This document shows positions 1 to 12,836 of a DNA stretch of 64,000 nucleotides, piece by piece (the first letter of the stretch is position 1; each line of letters opens with the position of its first letter). The stretch is from Owenia fusiformis (lineage: Eukaryota; Annelida; Polychaeta; Sabellida; Oweniidae). A program made the translations under genes and the position numbers. The stretch is from assembly GCA_903813345.2 (NCBI GenBank), contig CAIIXF020000012.1:32308501-32372500 (forward strand), written 5' to 3'. Below the pieces are notes generated by a model. The model saw only the letters and a list, made by a program, of their open reading frames with translations. It ran no database searches and was not told the DNA's origin.

Positions 1-1160
1 TCACAAATTCATATCATCATATCTAGTCACAAATTCATATCATATCGAGTCATAAATTCATATCATCATATCTAGTCACAAATTCATATCATCATACCTA
101 GTCACAAATTCATATCATATCGAGTCACAAATTCATATCATCATATCTTGTCACAAATTCATATCACTATCTAGTCACAAATTCATATCACCATATCTAG
201 TCACAAATTCATATCACCATATCTAGTCACAAATTCATATCACCATATCTAGTCACAAATTCATATCACCATATCTAGTCACAAATTCATATCACCATAT
301 CTAGTCACAAATTCATATCACCATATCTAGTCACAAATTCATATCACCATATCTAGTCACAAATTCATATCACCATATCTAGTCACAAATTCATATCAGC
401 ATATCTAGTCACTAATTCATATCATATCTAGTCACAAATTCATATCACCATATCTAGTCACAAATTCATATCATATCTAGTCACAAATTCATATCACCAT
501 ATCTAGTTACAAATTCATATCACCATATCTAGTCACAAATTCATATCATCATATCTAGTCACAAATTCATATCATATCTAGTCACAAATTCATATCACCA
601 TATCTAGTCACAAATTCATATCACCATATCTAGTCACAAATTCATATCATCATATCTAGTCACAAATTCATATCATATCGAGTCACAAATTCATATCACC
701 ATATCTAGTCACAAATTCATATCACCATATCTAGTCACAAATTCATATCATCATACCTAGTCACAAATTCATATCATATCGAGTCACAAATTCATATCAC
801 CATATCTAGTCACAAATTCATATCATCATATCTAGTCACAAATTCATATCATATCGAGTCACAAATTCATATCACCATATCTAGTCACAAATTCATATCA
901 TCATATCTAGTCACAAATTCATATCATATCGAGTCACAAATTCATATCATATCGAGTCACAAATTCATATCACCATATCTAGTCACAAATCCATATCATC
1001 ATATCTAGTCACAAATTCATATCATATCGAGTCACAAATTCATATCATATCGAGTCACAAATTCATATCATCATATCTAGTCACAAATTCATATCATATC
1101 GAGTCACAAATTCATATCATATCGAGTCACAAATTCATATCATCATATCTGGTCACGAAT
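1..1160. repeat. Satellite array, 26-bp unit with a 23-bp variant
   Basis: The first 1.16 kb is a near-perfect tandem array of a 26-bp unit (tagtcacaaattcatatcac plus catatc), interspersed with a 23-bp variant containing catatcgag. The array is open at the left edge of the window, so its true length is unknown. Variant units recur in blocks (26/26/23), which suggests local amplification of small groups of units. It ends around 1160 in a degenerate copy. Confidence 0.97.
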
Positions 1161-1659
1161 TCATATCATCAATCAAAAGATATTATAATATGGGCCTACG
1201 TGCTTGTATGAATGGGTTGGTACTAATTATGATGTATAACACTTCAGAACCGTTCTAGGCCATACTGTGACAAAACTAAAACATTTTCCTTGAATTATCA
1301 ACTCTACTTAATAACACCAGCGAGCACAAAAAACGTTACCCCTTTGGTTCGTCTTACCTTTATCTTAGTATTGCACCGATGCACACGTTTCGATATCTCG
1401 AACGGTTGGTGAAACTGACTTTGTATTGGAATCTGACACCATCGCTGAATTTGCACTCGCAGACCTTTCCGAATTAGAGAAGATAAAAGTTCAATTGAAA
1501 AAGAAACTGAGAGAACTCTTTATTTGTACACTCCCTCCAAAAATTTGGCAACCTGAACTCTTCATTTTTTCATTCAATAGCAAGTTGAAGTCTGCTAATG
1601 TCTGACTCTTTATTTTGTTCCTTTATTGTAAAATTTGGGAAAATGGCAAATTCGATAAA

Positions 1660-1885
1660 TTTTCAGGGTGTAAAGTCCCCCTGAAGCAAGGGGACTCCCA
1701 TTTTCCATACTTTATAGAGGGTGTAAAGTCCCCCTGAATCAAGAGGACTCCCACTTTCCATACTTTATAGAGAGTGTAAAGTCCCCCTGAAGCAAGGGGA
1801 CTCCCAATTTCCATACTTTATACTGGTGTAAAATCACCCTGAAGCAAAGGAACACCCACTTTCCATACTTTATGGAGGGTGTATA
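1660..1885. repeat. 53-bp tandem repeat
   Basis: About four copies of a 53-bp unit containing gtgtaaagtccccctgaagc and ending in catactttatagag. Copies begin near 1666, 1719 and 1772, and the last copy is diverged. The unit holds a short internal inversion (ccccctgaagcaagggg). Confidence 0.9.
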
Positions 1886-3740
1886 CTGTATAGCACTATA
1901 GTCTGGATCTCTTAAAATACTAGTACAGTTAATTAATTAACTTTACTCGACTTTCTTCTGAAGTATTTGTTTGTTTACTTTCCACCCGTGTTTCGAGTGT
2001 TTCCAGTAATGTTATCTTCTGGGCTGGAAAGTCAATTTAAGGTATTTTGGCACTGGTATATTTTGGTATGAGGATAAAACCCTGAAAATTGGTTCCCTAT
2101 CATACAGGGAGGATTTTACAAACGTTACCTTCCCTAGCCTACCATGCGCACCGGGTGTAAAGGGTAGGAGGTCCTATCAAATTATGGCCCTACTCTCCAT
2201 TGATTTATATGGTGACCTAAATACAACTCTTTCCCTCATTATCTTATACACAATCAGGGCCAGTAAGGGCCTTTAAAAGGGGGACCATAATCCCTGGGGG
2301 ACAATAATTTCTTTCACACCGGGACCTAGTACATACATAATTAGGTGGGTGAAACTCTCGTTTAAAAAAACCAATTGGAAAGGGTGAGACCCCCCCCCCC
2401 CCCCCCCCTTCAAGGTGCACTGATATTTTTTAAGCACTTCCACATTTTGAGAATAATGACTGGGCGATTGTCCGGACTAATCATCCGTGTTTCGTCCAGA
2501 ATGCTTCAATCAGCTGAAAATGAGTCGGGTAATCGGGCAAAAACAGTAGATACAGGGGCCAAACATGTTTGGCTTTTTCCAAATGGACCCATCTCATTTT
2601 CCGCTTTTTGAGTCGCAGGTCCCAATCACTATTACGTAATTACAACCATTTGGGCACACTAAATCTGCAAATGGAATACACTGGAGATGTTGAAAAGCCC
2701 TCCGGAGTTATATACATAACAAATCCAGGGCTGAATCTGACTATTTACGAAAATACAAAAATAAATCAACAGCGAGATCTGGGAATCAATTAGCGTTTTC
2801 TGACCTTACCGGTCTACCGGGACACTTAAACGTTCCAAATAATTATATTTCGAGACCTTTCCCGTTACATTCTCTTTAGAAAACATAGATTTATTTAACC
2901 CCTGCCTAGACCAATTGTTAACATCATTCATCATTCTAAATACACAAAGTTTTGGTCCCAGAAAGAGCTCTTTGTCCCAGGCTTATTACTATCAGCTTAA
3001 TGATTGTCATGCTTCTAAAACTAATGAGGGATGTAGGTGAAGAATCGCTCCACTGGAAGAGACATGTTCCTCATAATGATGAGGCTGATGGTGTTGTTGA
3101 TGACAGAATTATGATTGATATCACATGATATGACTTGAATCTTGAATCACAATTCAAAAACCCAAAGGAAGTACCAATCGATATGATGATAAGGAAACGA
3201 TTGAATGTTTTAATTCAGCGTTGAAGTTTCTGCTTCACCAAAAGTGCTGGACAACCCTTCTTTAAAACTATCATAACTCGTGGACCGTACTAAGCTCTTT
3301 ACACTTCATTGGGATATCGAAAACATTTGGTTCAGACCAAAAGCAACCTTACTTGATGTTACTCGAGCCTGAGCTAAGATTCGCGAACTCAATGCCAGCT
3401 GTCGGCTGACGGTTTAACCTACCTAAATTATATGAAAATGGGGTATATGATATAAGATGTTGCAATTAAAAAACTGTAGTCCCCCTAAATTATAGTCCTC
3501 GTTCAGACCGGTGTAAAAGAAATTATTGTCCCCTCGGGATTATGGTCTCCTTTCCTTACGGCCCTTACTGGCCCCGACTGTGTATAAATAATAAGGAAAA
3601 TAATTGTAGTTAGGTCACCATATAAATCAATAGAGAGTAGGACCAAAAGTTGATAGGACCACCTACCCTTTTACAGCTGTGTTAAAGAAATAGGTATTGC
3701 CTTTGTGCATATTTCTGGGATCCAAATCTAATACATAAGG

Positions 3741-3878
3741 GTTATGTACTGGGAGGTTTTGGATACAGGGTTTATCCCAAGGGAAAAATGTGTATCTCCC
3801 GAGGGACCGCAGGGACCGAGGGAGATACACATATTTCCCGCGGGATAAACACTGTATCCAAAACCGACCGTACATAAC
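3741..3878. mobile_element. Palindromic hairpin element
   Basis: Two ~65-bp arms are inverted copies of each other. The left arm starts gttatgtactgggaggtttt and the right arm ends in the complementary tacataac, with a GC-rich centre around gagggaccgcagggaccgag. A partial copy occurs near 4240-4320, a half copy near 24790-24880 and a full relative at 27618-27768. This is a dispersed foldback family without coding capacity. Confidence 0.75.
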
Positions 3879-5287
3879 AGATGTATTTCATACCTACTGA
3901 GGATCTAGGTACATCATACCTTATAAAGTTAAGGTACTAGGCGTTTTCTTGGTCTTAAAGTTTGCGAGATTTTCAAAAAATTGAAAAAAAACAAATTAAA
4001 AAAATACTGAAAAAATTGAAAAAATGTGAAAAAATTGAATTTTGGAAAAAAACTTTTTTTAAAACTTTGAAAAAAAAATTGAATAAAAAATTTGAAAAAA
4101 ATTTTGGAAAAAAATTTTCAATTAAATTTTTTTTTCAGGAGCGGGACCAGGAGGGATACAGCGTGTATCCATCCCGGTCCCTAGATATACTATATATTCC
4201 CGCTCGATATGTTCCTAGAACCTCAGTAGGTATGAAATACATGAGGGTAATGCAATGGGAGATTTTGGATACAGGGTTTATCCCAAGGGAAATATGTGGT
4301 GTATCTCACAAGGGACCGATGGGGCAAGGTAGGTATGATATAAAGGAGGGCAATATCCCCCTGGGGGGGGGGCAATATTTTCTTTTACACGAATTGATTT
4401 TGGAATAGAAAAATTAGTCGACAAGATCCCCAAAAAATCTAATGGTCTGCCCTCACTGCGGTCGTAATGTTATCTAGTGGAACGTATTGTTTTCCTAAAT
4501 CAGATAGAATTTAAAAGGTAAGACCGAATCGTTTACCTTCAACAACTGTTCATACAAGATGCTTAGTCTAGTTTATAGAGAGGTGGAATTAATTTAAGTA
4601 GTGCGGGAAATCCGGGTTCCAAGTCCAAAGCATTTTATTTTACCAAGAAACAAAACAGCAGTTATGTACCTAATTCTGGCTCAATTTTTCACTTGGTTTC
4701 CCTTCGACTTTGTTTCGATGCTTGACTCATTGATTCAGTTTCTATTCTATATCAGGAAGTAATTGCTTTCTGGTAAAGGTTGCAAAACAGAAAACAGATA
4801 TAGAAGTTATGATATTTAATTTCCGACCAGATTCAAAACGAAGCACTTAACCCAGGACCTGTTGATTAAAACATGAAAGGTCCACTTTTGCACACCTTTC
4901 TGTTGTGTGAAGAAGCCACAAACAACCATGGGAATCTAGTTATATATCATAAAAGCTGGATTCCCATTAGTAAGAATGATATGCAGAGATTTATGGGTAA
5001 CCACCTCCTGTCAAAAAGTTAAATCCCCAGAAAACTGCTACAGAACATTTTTATCTCCAAAACACACTTCGGTATCATCAATTGCCATTCTCAGGTGCCA
5101 TTCTCTCTGGTCTTCATAAACTTTCTTATGAGATTCCAACGATAGGTACTTATCGGAAGCAAATGTAAGATGAGTGATAAATTTACACGTAAAGTTACCT
5201 GTATGTGTTTTTATCCGTTTGCTGCGGATCATCAAACTACGATTTATCTTCTGAGTAAGTGGTTTACCTATTGGCTAAGATCATGCA

Positions 5288-5960
5288 TGGCTCACATCGA
5301 CCGTGGTCTTTGACAGATGAGGGTCATGTGAAGCCTTAAATTAAATATACACATGATCATGTAATAGTCGAGCCAGACACGATCGTTCAAATTGATCGTA
5401 TTTTGAAAAGCTCACATCGACCGTGGTCTTTGACAGATTAGGGTCATGTGAAGCCTTAAATTAAATATACACATGATCATGTCATAATCGAGCCAGACAG
5501 GACTCTTAAAATTTAACGTGTTTTGAAAAGCTCACATCGACCGTGGTCTTTGACATAATCATGTGATAGTCGAGCCAGACACGGTCGTTCAAATTAATCG
5601 TATTTTGAAAAGCTCAAATCGACCATGGGATTTGACAGATGAGGGTCATGTAAACTTAAATATAAACAGCCAGTAATACGTGATTGTCGAGCAAGACACG
5701 ACAGATAAAATTTAGAGTATTTTGACAGATTGGGGTCATGTAAAGCCTTAAATATACACATAAACAGTAACACGTGATAGTCGAGCAAGATACGACCGAC
5801 CAAAATCATTTTGATAGAGCAAGACACGACCATTCAAATGAAGTGTATATTGAAGAGTTCACATAGACCGTGGTCTTTAACAGATGAGGGCCATACGAAT
5901 CCTTAAATAAACACATAAACAATAACTATAATGATTCTCGAGCAAGACACGAGCGTTCAA
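5288..5960. repeat. Tandem repeat of about 120 bp
   Basis: The unit begins gctcacatcgaccgtggtct and contains gagccagacacga. Copies start near 5290, 5410 and 5530, then shortened copies start near 5611 and beyond as the array degenerates toward 5960. No coding content. Confidence 0.88.
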
Positions 5961-8529
5961 AGCATTAATACGATAATGTGTACCTTTTTGACAAGCTAAC
6001 ATGGGTTAGCAACCAAAACATTAATCCAGACAAGGCAATAATCTACTTAATGGAAAAGCAAGGCACGACATTCCATTCGATGCGATAACCTTCCCTGATT
6101 CTGGGTACACCCACCTCAATAAGCTTGACAACCGGGAATTCCCTTCTTGATCGCATGTTAAAGCCAGCTTTTGTCAAGGGGGGGGAGGTCAGTTTTCCAA
6201 AATTAGTAGGGGATTCACATTTGATAAGTTTGGACCAAAATCAATTAAAAGGCGTTCAGAATGGTGATGGTGAAAAACTGCATGATTTTGAAAATCTAGG
6301 CCGAAGGAGCGAGGGGGGGTCGTTTGCCTGTTTAAATTTATGTTTGCCGATTCTAAATTATTCATTGGAAATAAAACTCGAAGCTATTGTGATTAAGGGT
6401 CAGTAAAGGAACGAAATAAAAATTCAAACATTCAGCAACTCTTGAACACACTATCAATACCCCCTTAAATGTGAGGGTTGATTCAAGTTTTTCTAATTTC
6501 TGATATTTTTCAGGCATGCTGGATTTGGATAAAAAATGTCAAAAATAAGAAATAAAAACACGACCTCTGGGGGTAACCCATCAAACGAAAACTTCCGTTT
6601 TCCAAACTTATTGAGGGGAGTGTACCAATAGTAATGAAAACAGCGCTAGAATAACACTTACACCCCTGGACAAGTCAATCACGTACTTAACAGTGTATAT
6701 TAAAGAAATTCAATCTTATCTCTGATTATTCCTTATCGGCTCATTTATGCCAGTTTAAACAATGGAGCTCAATCGTAATTACATCGACTCTTATATTTCA
6801 ACGGATTATGCAATGAAACTGAGGCAAAATACTAAGTGTGACTAAGTGGTCCTTTGAAGTCGAAATTATTTTTTACTCAACCTGAAAAAGGAAAAACACA
6901 AAGGGTGATAAGCTGAAGAACATGCGACACTAGAGAAAATAGAACACACGATCGTGAGGCAACATGAAAAACACAATTTCAGAGAACATTAAAAAGCTAT
7001 ATCCACCAATTTCATGGGTGCAATCAGGCATAAGGGAGGTGAATCATCAAAATGTCACAAAGATATATTTTGAAACGTTTTTTACTAAAACTGTAGAACT
7101 GTAGAAGTAAAATTAAAGGAAGAAATATTCCACTTTAGTAGCTTCAATTTTCCCCGCCTATTAATTTTTGCTGCGTCTAATTTTAGATTCTGACCACGTT
7201 CCTCCTTATTAGTTAATTTATTCAGTTATTTTGTTAATTTCTTAAACATATTCATTACCATTACAATACAAGACGGGAAAATAACACCAATATGCCAATT
7301 CCATTGCTAATTTGAAGACAATCACGAATCAAAAAGTGGCAGTGCAAGTATTTAACGTTCGTTATTTCTGTGGAACAGAACTGGTATTTGAACGTCATGG
7401 CGCCTGCAAATAGAACGCCATGTTGAGCAGGTGGTCTATAGCCTTCCAAATAGCGCAGAGGTTTAAAAAGTGAAATAAACAGGAATGCTATCGATTAAAG
7501 TGCCCATCAGTGCAAGAAAATCCGATAAATTGAGTTTTAATTTTAGAGATTTTCATGAAAAATCTTGCAATACTGAAATGTCATTTAAGCAAGGGAACAT
7601 CGAATTTGCTCAAAATTGGTTATAAAAACAGTGATATTTGACTTATTCTGCTATTACCAAATCAATAAAATCCAGGCTTAGCGACCAGCCAGTTCGAATT
7701 ACTTTGTTCCCATCTGACTAGCTTGATAAATAAATCGAATAGAGAAATGTAAAAACAATCAAAAGTTATAAGTCTCGCGAGTGTGCCATATTTCATTGTA
7801 ATCCATCTGTTGTTCCGCTTTGAAGACAGGGGATCGCGATCGATGAATGTCGGACCTTATCTCCAGTAGTACATAAGAGCCTAGAGAGCATGTGGTATTA
7901 TTGGTATATCAGTTATATTATCATTCAATGCATTTATTTTATTGTGTTTTCGACTGGTATATTTAGTTTTAAAATTTTGTACCAGTTTTAAAATTCAGTA
8001 CCAGTCATCTTTTTATACAGTACAAAATATATAGATTCATTTTGACCCAACGTTATGAATTAATTTTTTGATAACTCCTACTATTTCTGACATCAAACCT
8101 AACAATCTTAATATAAACATTTCTTACATCAAAACAAACTTCTGGATTCATATTTTTTTAACATTTTGATATGTTCTTTATTTTCGGCCAATCAACAGAA
8201 TAATTTGTTATTACTGTTAGGCCAAAGTAAATAATATGTTTCACGTCCTCTTGATCGAGTGCCAAATCTTAGGAGGGAGGGACGTTAAATATATATATTT
8301 AACTTTAAATCACCTTAAAGTAACTGTTTTACCGTTCTGGTGCAAATGACAATAAAGAACAATAATCAACTCTACAAAAAGTATTGCTGAAAAACATTTT
8401 GTACAACGTTCATAATTCAAACTTCTTAATTCATACCTAGGTTCAAAGTCAATGAATTTTACAGTTTTCAAAATCTCCCACTTAGTTTCCTTTTATCGCC
8501 TAAAATTACAACAAAATTTTGTTTTTCAG

Positions 8530-8981
8530 GAAACTACAAACTGCGGATTGATATGGAAGATTGGGACGGTCATCGGTATTTCTCGGAATACGATAGTTTC
8601 ATGATCGATAACGAAGACGATCTCTATAGACTACACATTCGTGGTTACCATGGCAACGCAGGGGATTCCCTGACGCCATACTGGGATAACCATAACAACC
8701 AACCGTTTAGTACCAAAGATATGGACAACGATGAACGTTACTACGACAACTGTGCTGAGCATTACCATGGAGCTTGGTGGTTCAAAAGTTGTTTTAAATC
8801 ACATTTAAATGGGATATACTACCAAAAAGGTTCCCACAGTGACTTCTTTGTTAGAAACGGAATACAGTGGGATACAATACACCGCCATTCCTCGTTAAAA
8901 TATGTAGTGATGATGATAAAACCATACAAGGTCATACTCGACAGTGATTCTAATTTAGACAGTTCAATCAACGAAGTGTAA
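8530..8981 (+). CDS. Fibrinogen-related protein, terminal exon (second half of FReD domain)
   Basis: An acceptor (gtttttcag) at 8521-8529 opens an exon that reads in phase 1 to a stop at 8979-8981, about 150 residues. It holds the C-terminal half of a fibrinogen-like domain: YRLHIRGYHGNAGDS, the calcium-loop pattern FSTKDMDNDE, and the NCA...WWF..C pair that makes the last disulfide. Such domains are usually secreted and bind acetylated or other glycans (ficolin, angiopoietin and tenascin type). The N-terminal half must lie in upstream exons that I did not find in 1161-8529. The tail after the conserved ...MMIKP end is about 17 residues and unlike the family. Family call is firm; ligand and subfamily are unknown. 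Confidence 0.88.
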
Positions 8982-9773
8982 TGTCGTTCAGTTTGAACTA
9001 GTTTCATCAGTACCAATATGTTCAATACAGCCTCGGCAAGGTTATCTTCAATCCCCGGGTAACCATGTGAAATGGACGAAAAGCGTCTAATGTGTCCAGT
9101 ACTGAAAGGACCGTGGGCACAGTTTGGTTCATTCAGCCGAAATGAGGTTTTATCAGTGCGTTGTCTCTGATTACGTTACACCCATTAATAATTACTAACT
9201 GAATGTTTGACGTTTCAATTTGAAGGCCTAAATGACGTATACGACGTCCAATCAACGTTGACTTGATTGTAGAAAGTCAGAAAAGTCTTGTGAAAATAAA
9301 TACTAGTAACCTCAATTCCAAGCAGCACCATGCTATTCCAACAGACGTGCAGATTAAGAAGGATGAATCTTTAAATATACTATGTTTAATGTTTTACCAA
9401 TATGTGGTAACGTTCTATCGTAGCAGAAAATAGGATAACATTCCAATGGCGATGGGAAGTTATCTAGAACGTTCAAAAATGACTTGGAACTACGTTGTTA
9501 TCACCAAGTACATTTGACATTCAATAAATACATGTACGTAGTTCGTTTGACATTTTCAAGAGAATGGTACATCTCCCTGTACCGGGGTTCCATCATTGGC
9601 AAAAGTTCTTTTGATGTTTCTAAGTTGAAAAGAATGGTACATTTTACTGTACTGGCTGAATAGAATTCTCGTCATTAGCCAGAGGGGAAATAATCCAGAA
9701 TTCTAAGATGAACCTGTCTCAATATAAAGGTGAACATCTTGAGGTTCATTCTGGGCTGCTTTCTCCTCTTATG

Positions 9774-10136
9774 TCAAATTCTCGAATTAGCTGTCGAACT
9801 CTCGAATAAGCTGTCGAAATCTCGAATAAGCTGTCGAATTCTCGACTAAGCTGTCGAATTCTCGAATTCGCTGGAATTCTCGAATTAGCTGTCGAATTCT
9901 CGAATTAGCTATCGAACTCTCGAATTAGCTGTCGAATTCTCGAATTAGCTGTCGAACTCTCGCTTTAGCTATCGAATTCTCGAATTAGCTGTCGAATTCC
10001 CGAATTAGATATGGAACTCGCGAATTATCTGTCGAATTCTCGAATTAGCCATCGAACTCTCGAATCACCTGTCGAATTCTCGAATTAGCTGGAATTCTCG
10101 AATAAGCTGTCGAATTCTCGAATTAGCTGTCGAATT
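9774..10136. repeat. 20-bp minisatellite
   Basis: About 17 copies of a 20-bp unit, ctgtcgaattctcgaattag, with variants (ctatcgaactctcg, a shortened ctggaattctcg form). Ends near 10136. No coding role visible. Confidence 0.93.
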
Positions 10137-11919
10137 ATTGAAGAATCATCGAAAAATAATAGGAAGATCCTTTAAAATATATTCTATGTTAAGTGGATGT
10201 TCCACTGCTCTGATTACCTGGTCGAACCCTTTCTCAAGAGTTACTAGATCTGAACCAGTTTTATTTAATTTCACATAGGATAAGATTTGCAACTGTATAA
10301 GATGGAATCATGGCAGATAATTGCCATGTAGGGTTTGATAAATTAATACATACATGAACGAAGGGTGCATGATTTCAGTCCGATTTGAATTTCAAAGTAA
10401 AATAATTTTCCAAACATTATTCAATGAGGCCTGGGAATGCAGTAGTAAAATATTGCGCTAAAATCCATTGGTTTCAACTTTATTTACGTCTTATATATTA
10501 AAGGAATATTTGAAAATTGTTTGAGATAAGATACGTTTTTAAAATTAAACTAATACAATCAAATACGCACAATATATTACACATAGACAACTCTGTACAT
10601 TTTATTACTTATTTCCGGGCCTCAGGTTTAAGAAGTTTTGTGGACACCACCCTATCAACTTCACAAACACCATAGGTTGTAGTGGGGGGAGTCACACGGG
10701 CTAGTAGCTCGAATATGATTTAGAGCGCAGTATCAATAAAATTTCAGCAGAGAACATTTGAGAGAGACATCTATAAAACACAATGGAATATATTTAGATT
10801 TGTACATAATATTTAGTATTTTAGATACATTAGAATTCTATTGTCATATCTGAAATATTTTGTTAAAACATCATCCATTTTGTCACGTTGAAGGGTGCCA
10901 TTGTGTTTTTGAAAGTGTGAATCAGATTTGGAAAATTTGAGGTATTTTCACCCTGCCTTTTTCTCCAAATGAAGACCATTTTTTTAAATCCGCCAGTGAT
11001 TCAAGTAATGCATGAGATGGCTGATGCCACGAATACAAGATGCGAGAAATTCATTTTACATATTAATTTAAAATATTTATTGTACATGTACGCCATACAT
11101 TTAAATTTTATTATGAGATTCACTTTGTAGATATTGTAGAATAAAACTGTCATAATGTAAATAAATAAATAAATGTATCGTAACTGTAAAATATATATGT
11201 CCTTTAAAAGCGTCTGTCTGTTTATATTTAAAATCATAACATTTTTGGCTATCAAATGTTGAATATGTTATCATGTTTCAAGTACCCTCACAGATAAGAT
11301 TGAAGGGCAAAATTTCAGATAACAAAAAATACCGAGGTTCCAAAAAGTTGAAAAATTGAGCGCGAGATGCTCTTCTATTGAATAATAATGAAAAAAATAT
11401 GGTGATGCCCAACCCGTTCTAAGACATGACTTTCAGACGGCTCTTACCACTTTTTACCATATATATAAAATTCTTTGTAATTTATAGTCATAATAGATTC
11501 ATGAGCAACTGTAACAAAAAGAGCTTGTAATTCATCATAATAATCTTGCTATAGCAGAAAGTTTGAAAAAAATTCATTCTGTTTGAACTGGACATTTAAA
11601 CTGCCATATTTGGCTGTTGTGGGCCGTCCAATCTGCCTTTTATACCCGGGTTTGGTCTAGAGAGATGTTCGAATATATTGTGCTTTCCATGAAACCAATG
11701 ATTGAAAATAATCTGTGATACATCCGTTAGTATGAGAAAAACTATAACACGAAATGGGTTGAATCATATAAAAATATATTTATTATACAATTTAAGTGTA
11801 AATTATTATAATCATTAAATTATTTTCTATTTATACAATTGTGGTAAAAAAGCAATCAGAGACTGATCAGCTTTGCGAACCCTAATTCATTATCATCCCT
11901 TCCCCTTATCACATATCAC

Positions 11920-12151
11920 TAGTGTAATGACCCGAGGGCGCCCCAGTGGAATGACTAATACCTACAAGTGAGTGTAACAGGCCAGATAGAGAACTTGAGA
12001 GAAAGTGTGCTGAATTCAACGCCCCATGTGGGAATCGAACCTGGAATCCTTGGATCAAAAGACTGATGCTCTACCAACTGAGCTATAAAGGCTTAAGCCA
12101 CTTCAGTTGGGCCGTAGTAGCAACTTGTTATCACCAAGGGTCGTTACACTA
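11920..12151. mobile_element. Inverted-repeat element carrying a tRNA-like sequence
   Basis: Ends are inverted: tagtgtaatgaccc at 11920-11933 and gggtcgttacacta at 12138-12151 (one mismatch). Inside, on the minus strand, is a 73-nt tRNA-like segment (12020-12092). The left end recurs, with gagggcgcccca next to it, at about 54042-54068 near ARL6IP4, so this is a dispersed family. It looks like a short non-autonomous DNA element that captured, or was built around, a tRNA. Confidence 0.7.
12020..12092 (-). tRNA. tRNA-like sequence (Lys-type, probably a pseudo-tRNA)
   Basis: On the minus strand the segment starts gcctttatagctcagttggt, with good A-box and B-box (ggttcgattcc) sequences and a paired T arm. 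The seven-base anticodon loop reads cttttga, placing TTT (Lys) in the anticodon. The anticodon stem pairs poorly and the acceptor stem has mismatches, so a working tRNA is unlikely. Its place inside an inverted-repeat element also argues for a mobile relic. Confidence 0.5.
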
Positions 12152-12677
12152 CGGGACATATTCTTCACAAAATTAAGTCCAATTTAAATATCTATCTATA
12201 GCCATCTGTACTAGGTGCTTTGGTGCCAGTTTACAGTTTCATTCACAGGTATTTCAAGGAATATGCAAATTGAATATTACCCAGTAATTGGTAAAATTGT
12301 AGTTATGATAAAATATTTTGGAATGGAAGCTGGACTTGTGTAGATGGCAATTCACTTATTTTCTCTAGTGGGCTGTCTGCGGTTCAGCACATTCGTTCCA
12401 TTGGTTTATATGTAAATATTGCTGTTTCAAACATCAACTACACTTCATGAATCAAATTACTAGTATTAGGTATTTGATTTTCATTTAACCTAATTTTGGG
12501 TTATTTTGAAGCAAATTTCTAAACTGTATTAAAGTATACATTTCATCTGTGTTCTTTACCATCTATAGACAGTCTTTCATGCTATTCACCAGGGTGCTAA
12601 AACCAGTCAATGGAGACCCAATCACACACAAGATGGGATACTGCAATTCTTCTCCCAAATCACCAACTCCAATGTTC

Positions 12678-12836
12678 TCAAAGTTTAGCACCAGGTTTTA
12701 GGTATTTCACATACTCAAATCTGGCAACTGCCCTTGTGTGGACCTCATCAGGACCGTCAGCTATTCGTAGAATCCTGGCCCAGCTGTACAGAGCTGCCAA
12801 GGGAAAGTCTTGGCACACACCAGCGCCCCCATATGC
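12678..12836 (-). CDS. ACAD10: ACAD10-like terminal exon T4 (ends -AKL)
   Basis: The acceptor (gtatggttccag) gives a phase-0 exon of 52 codons and a TGA at 12678-12680. It begins [20 protein letters not shown], carries the family motif [10 protein letters not shown], and ends PGAKL. It is closest to terminal exon T3 (shared GVCQD and -AKL). AKL is an accepted PTS1 variant. Copies of its acceptor and first ~40 bases continue as a ~106-bp array on the upstream side (to about 13270). Confidence 0.88.
   Translation of the reverse strand, partial: AYGGAGVCQDFPLAALYSWARILRIADGPDEVHTRAVARFEYVKYLKPGAKL

Larger units (their letters stand above)
1161..8529. other. Gene-poor, repeat-rich stretch
   Basis: I see no convincing coding exon here. 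Contents noticed: a 53-bp array at 1660-1880, a poly-C run near 2389-2408, a hairpin element at 3741-3878 with a half copy near 4240-4320, an A/T homopolymer-rich block at 3960-4140, and a ~120-bp array at 5288-5960. Upstream exons of the fibrinogen-related gene should lie on this side of 8530, but I could not identify any. Confidence 0.6.
8982..12677. other. Intergenic stretch between FReD exon and ACAD10-like gene
   Basis: No coding exon seen. It holds a 20-bp minisatellite (9774-10136) and a tRNA-bearing inverted-repeat element (11920-12151). The rest is AT-rich sequence with short ORFs that show no family pattern. The part nearest 12677 is presumably the 3' untranslated region of the last ACAD10-like terminal exon. 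Confidence 0.5.

Noticed and set aside
3962-4408. 148-codon Lys/Phe-rich frame
   Set aside because: It spans an A/T homopolymer-rich block and a hairpin-element fragment; composition, not selection, keeps it open.
6125-6406. 93-codon + strand frame
   Set aside because: It overlaps a gtagccagg-type dispersed repeat (aaaatcaattaaaaggcgtt block) seen elsewhere in introns.
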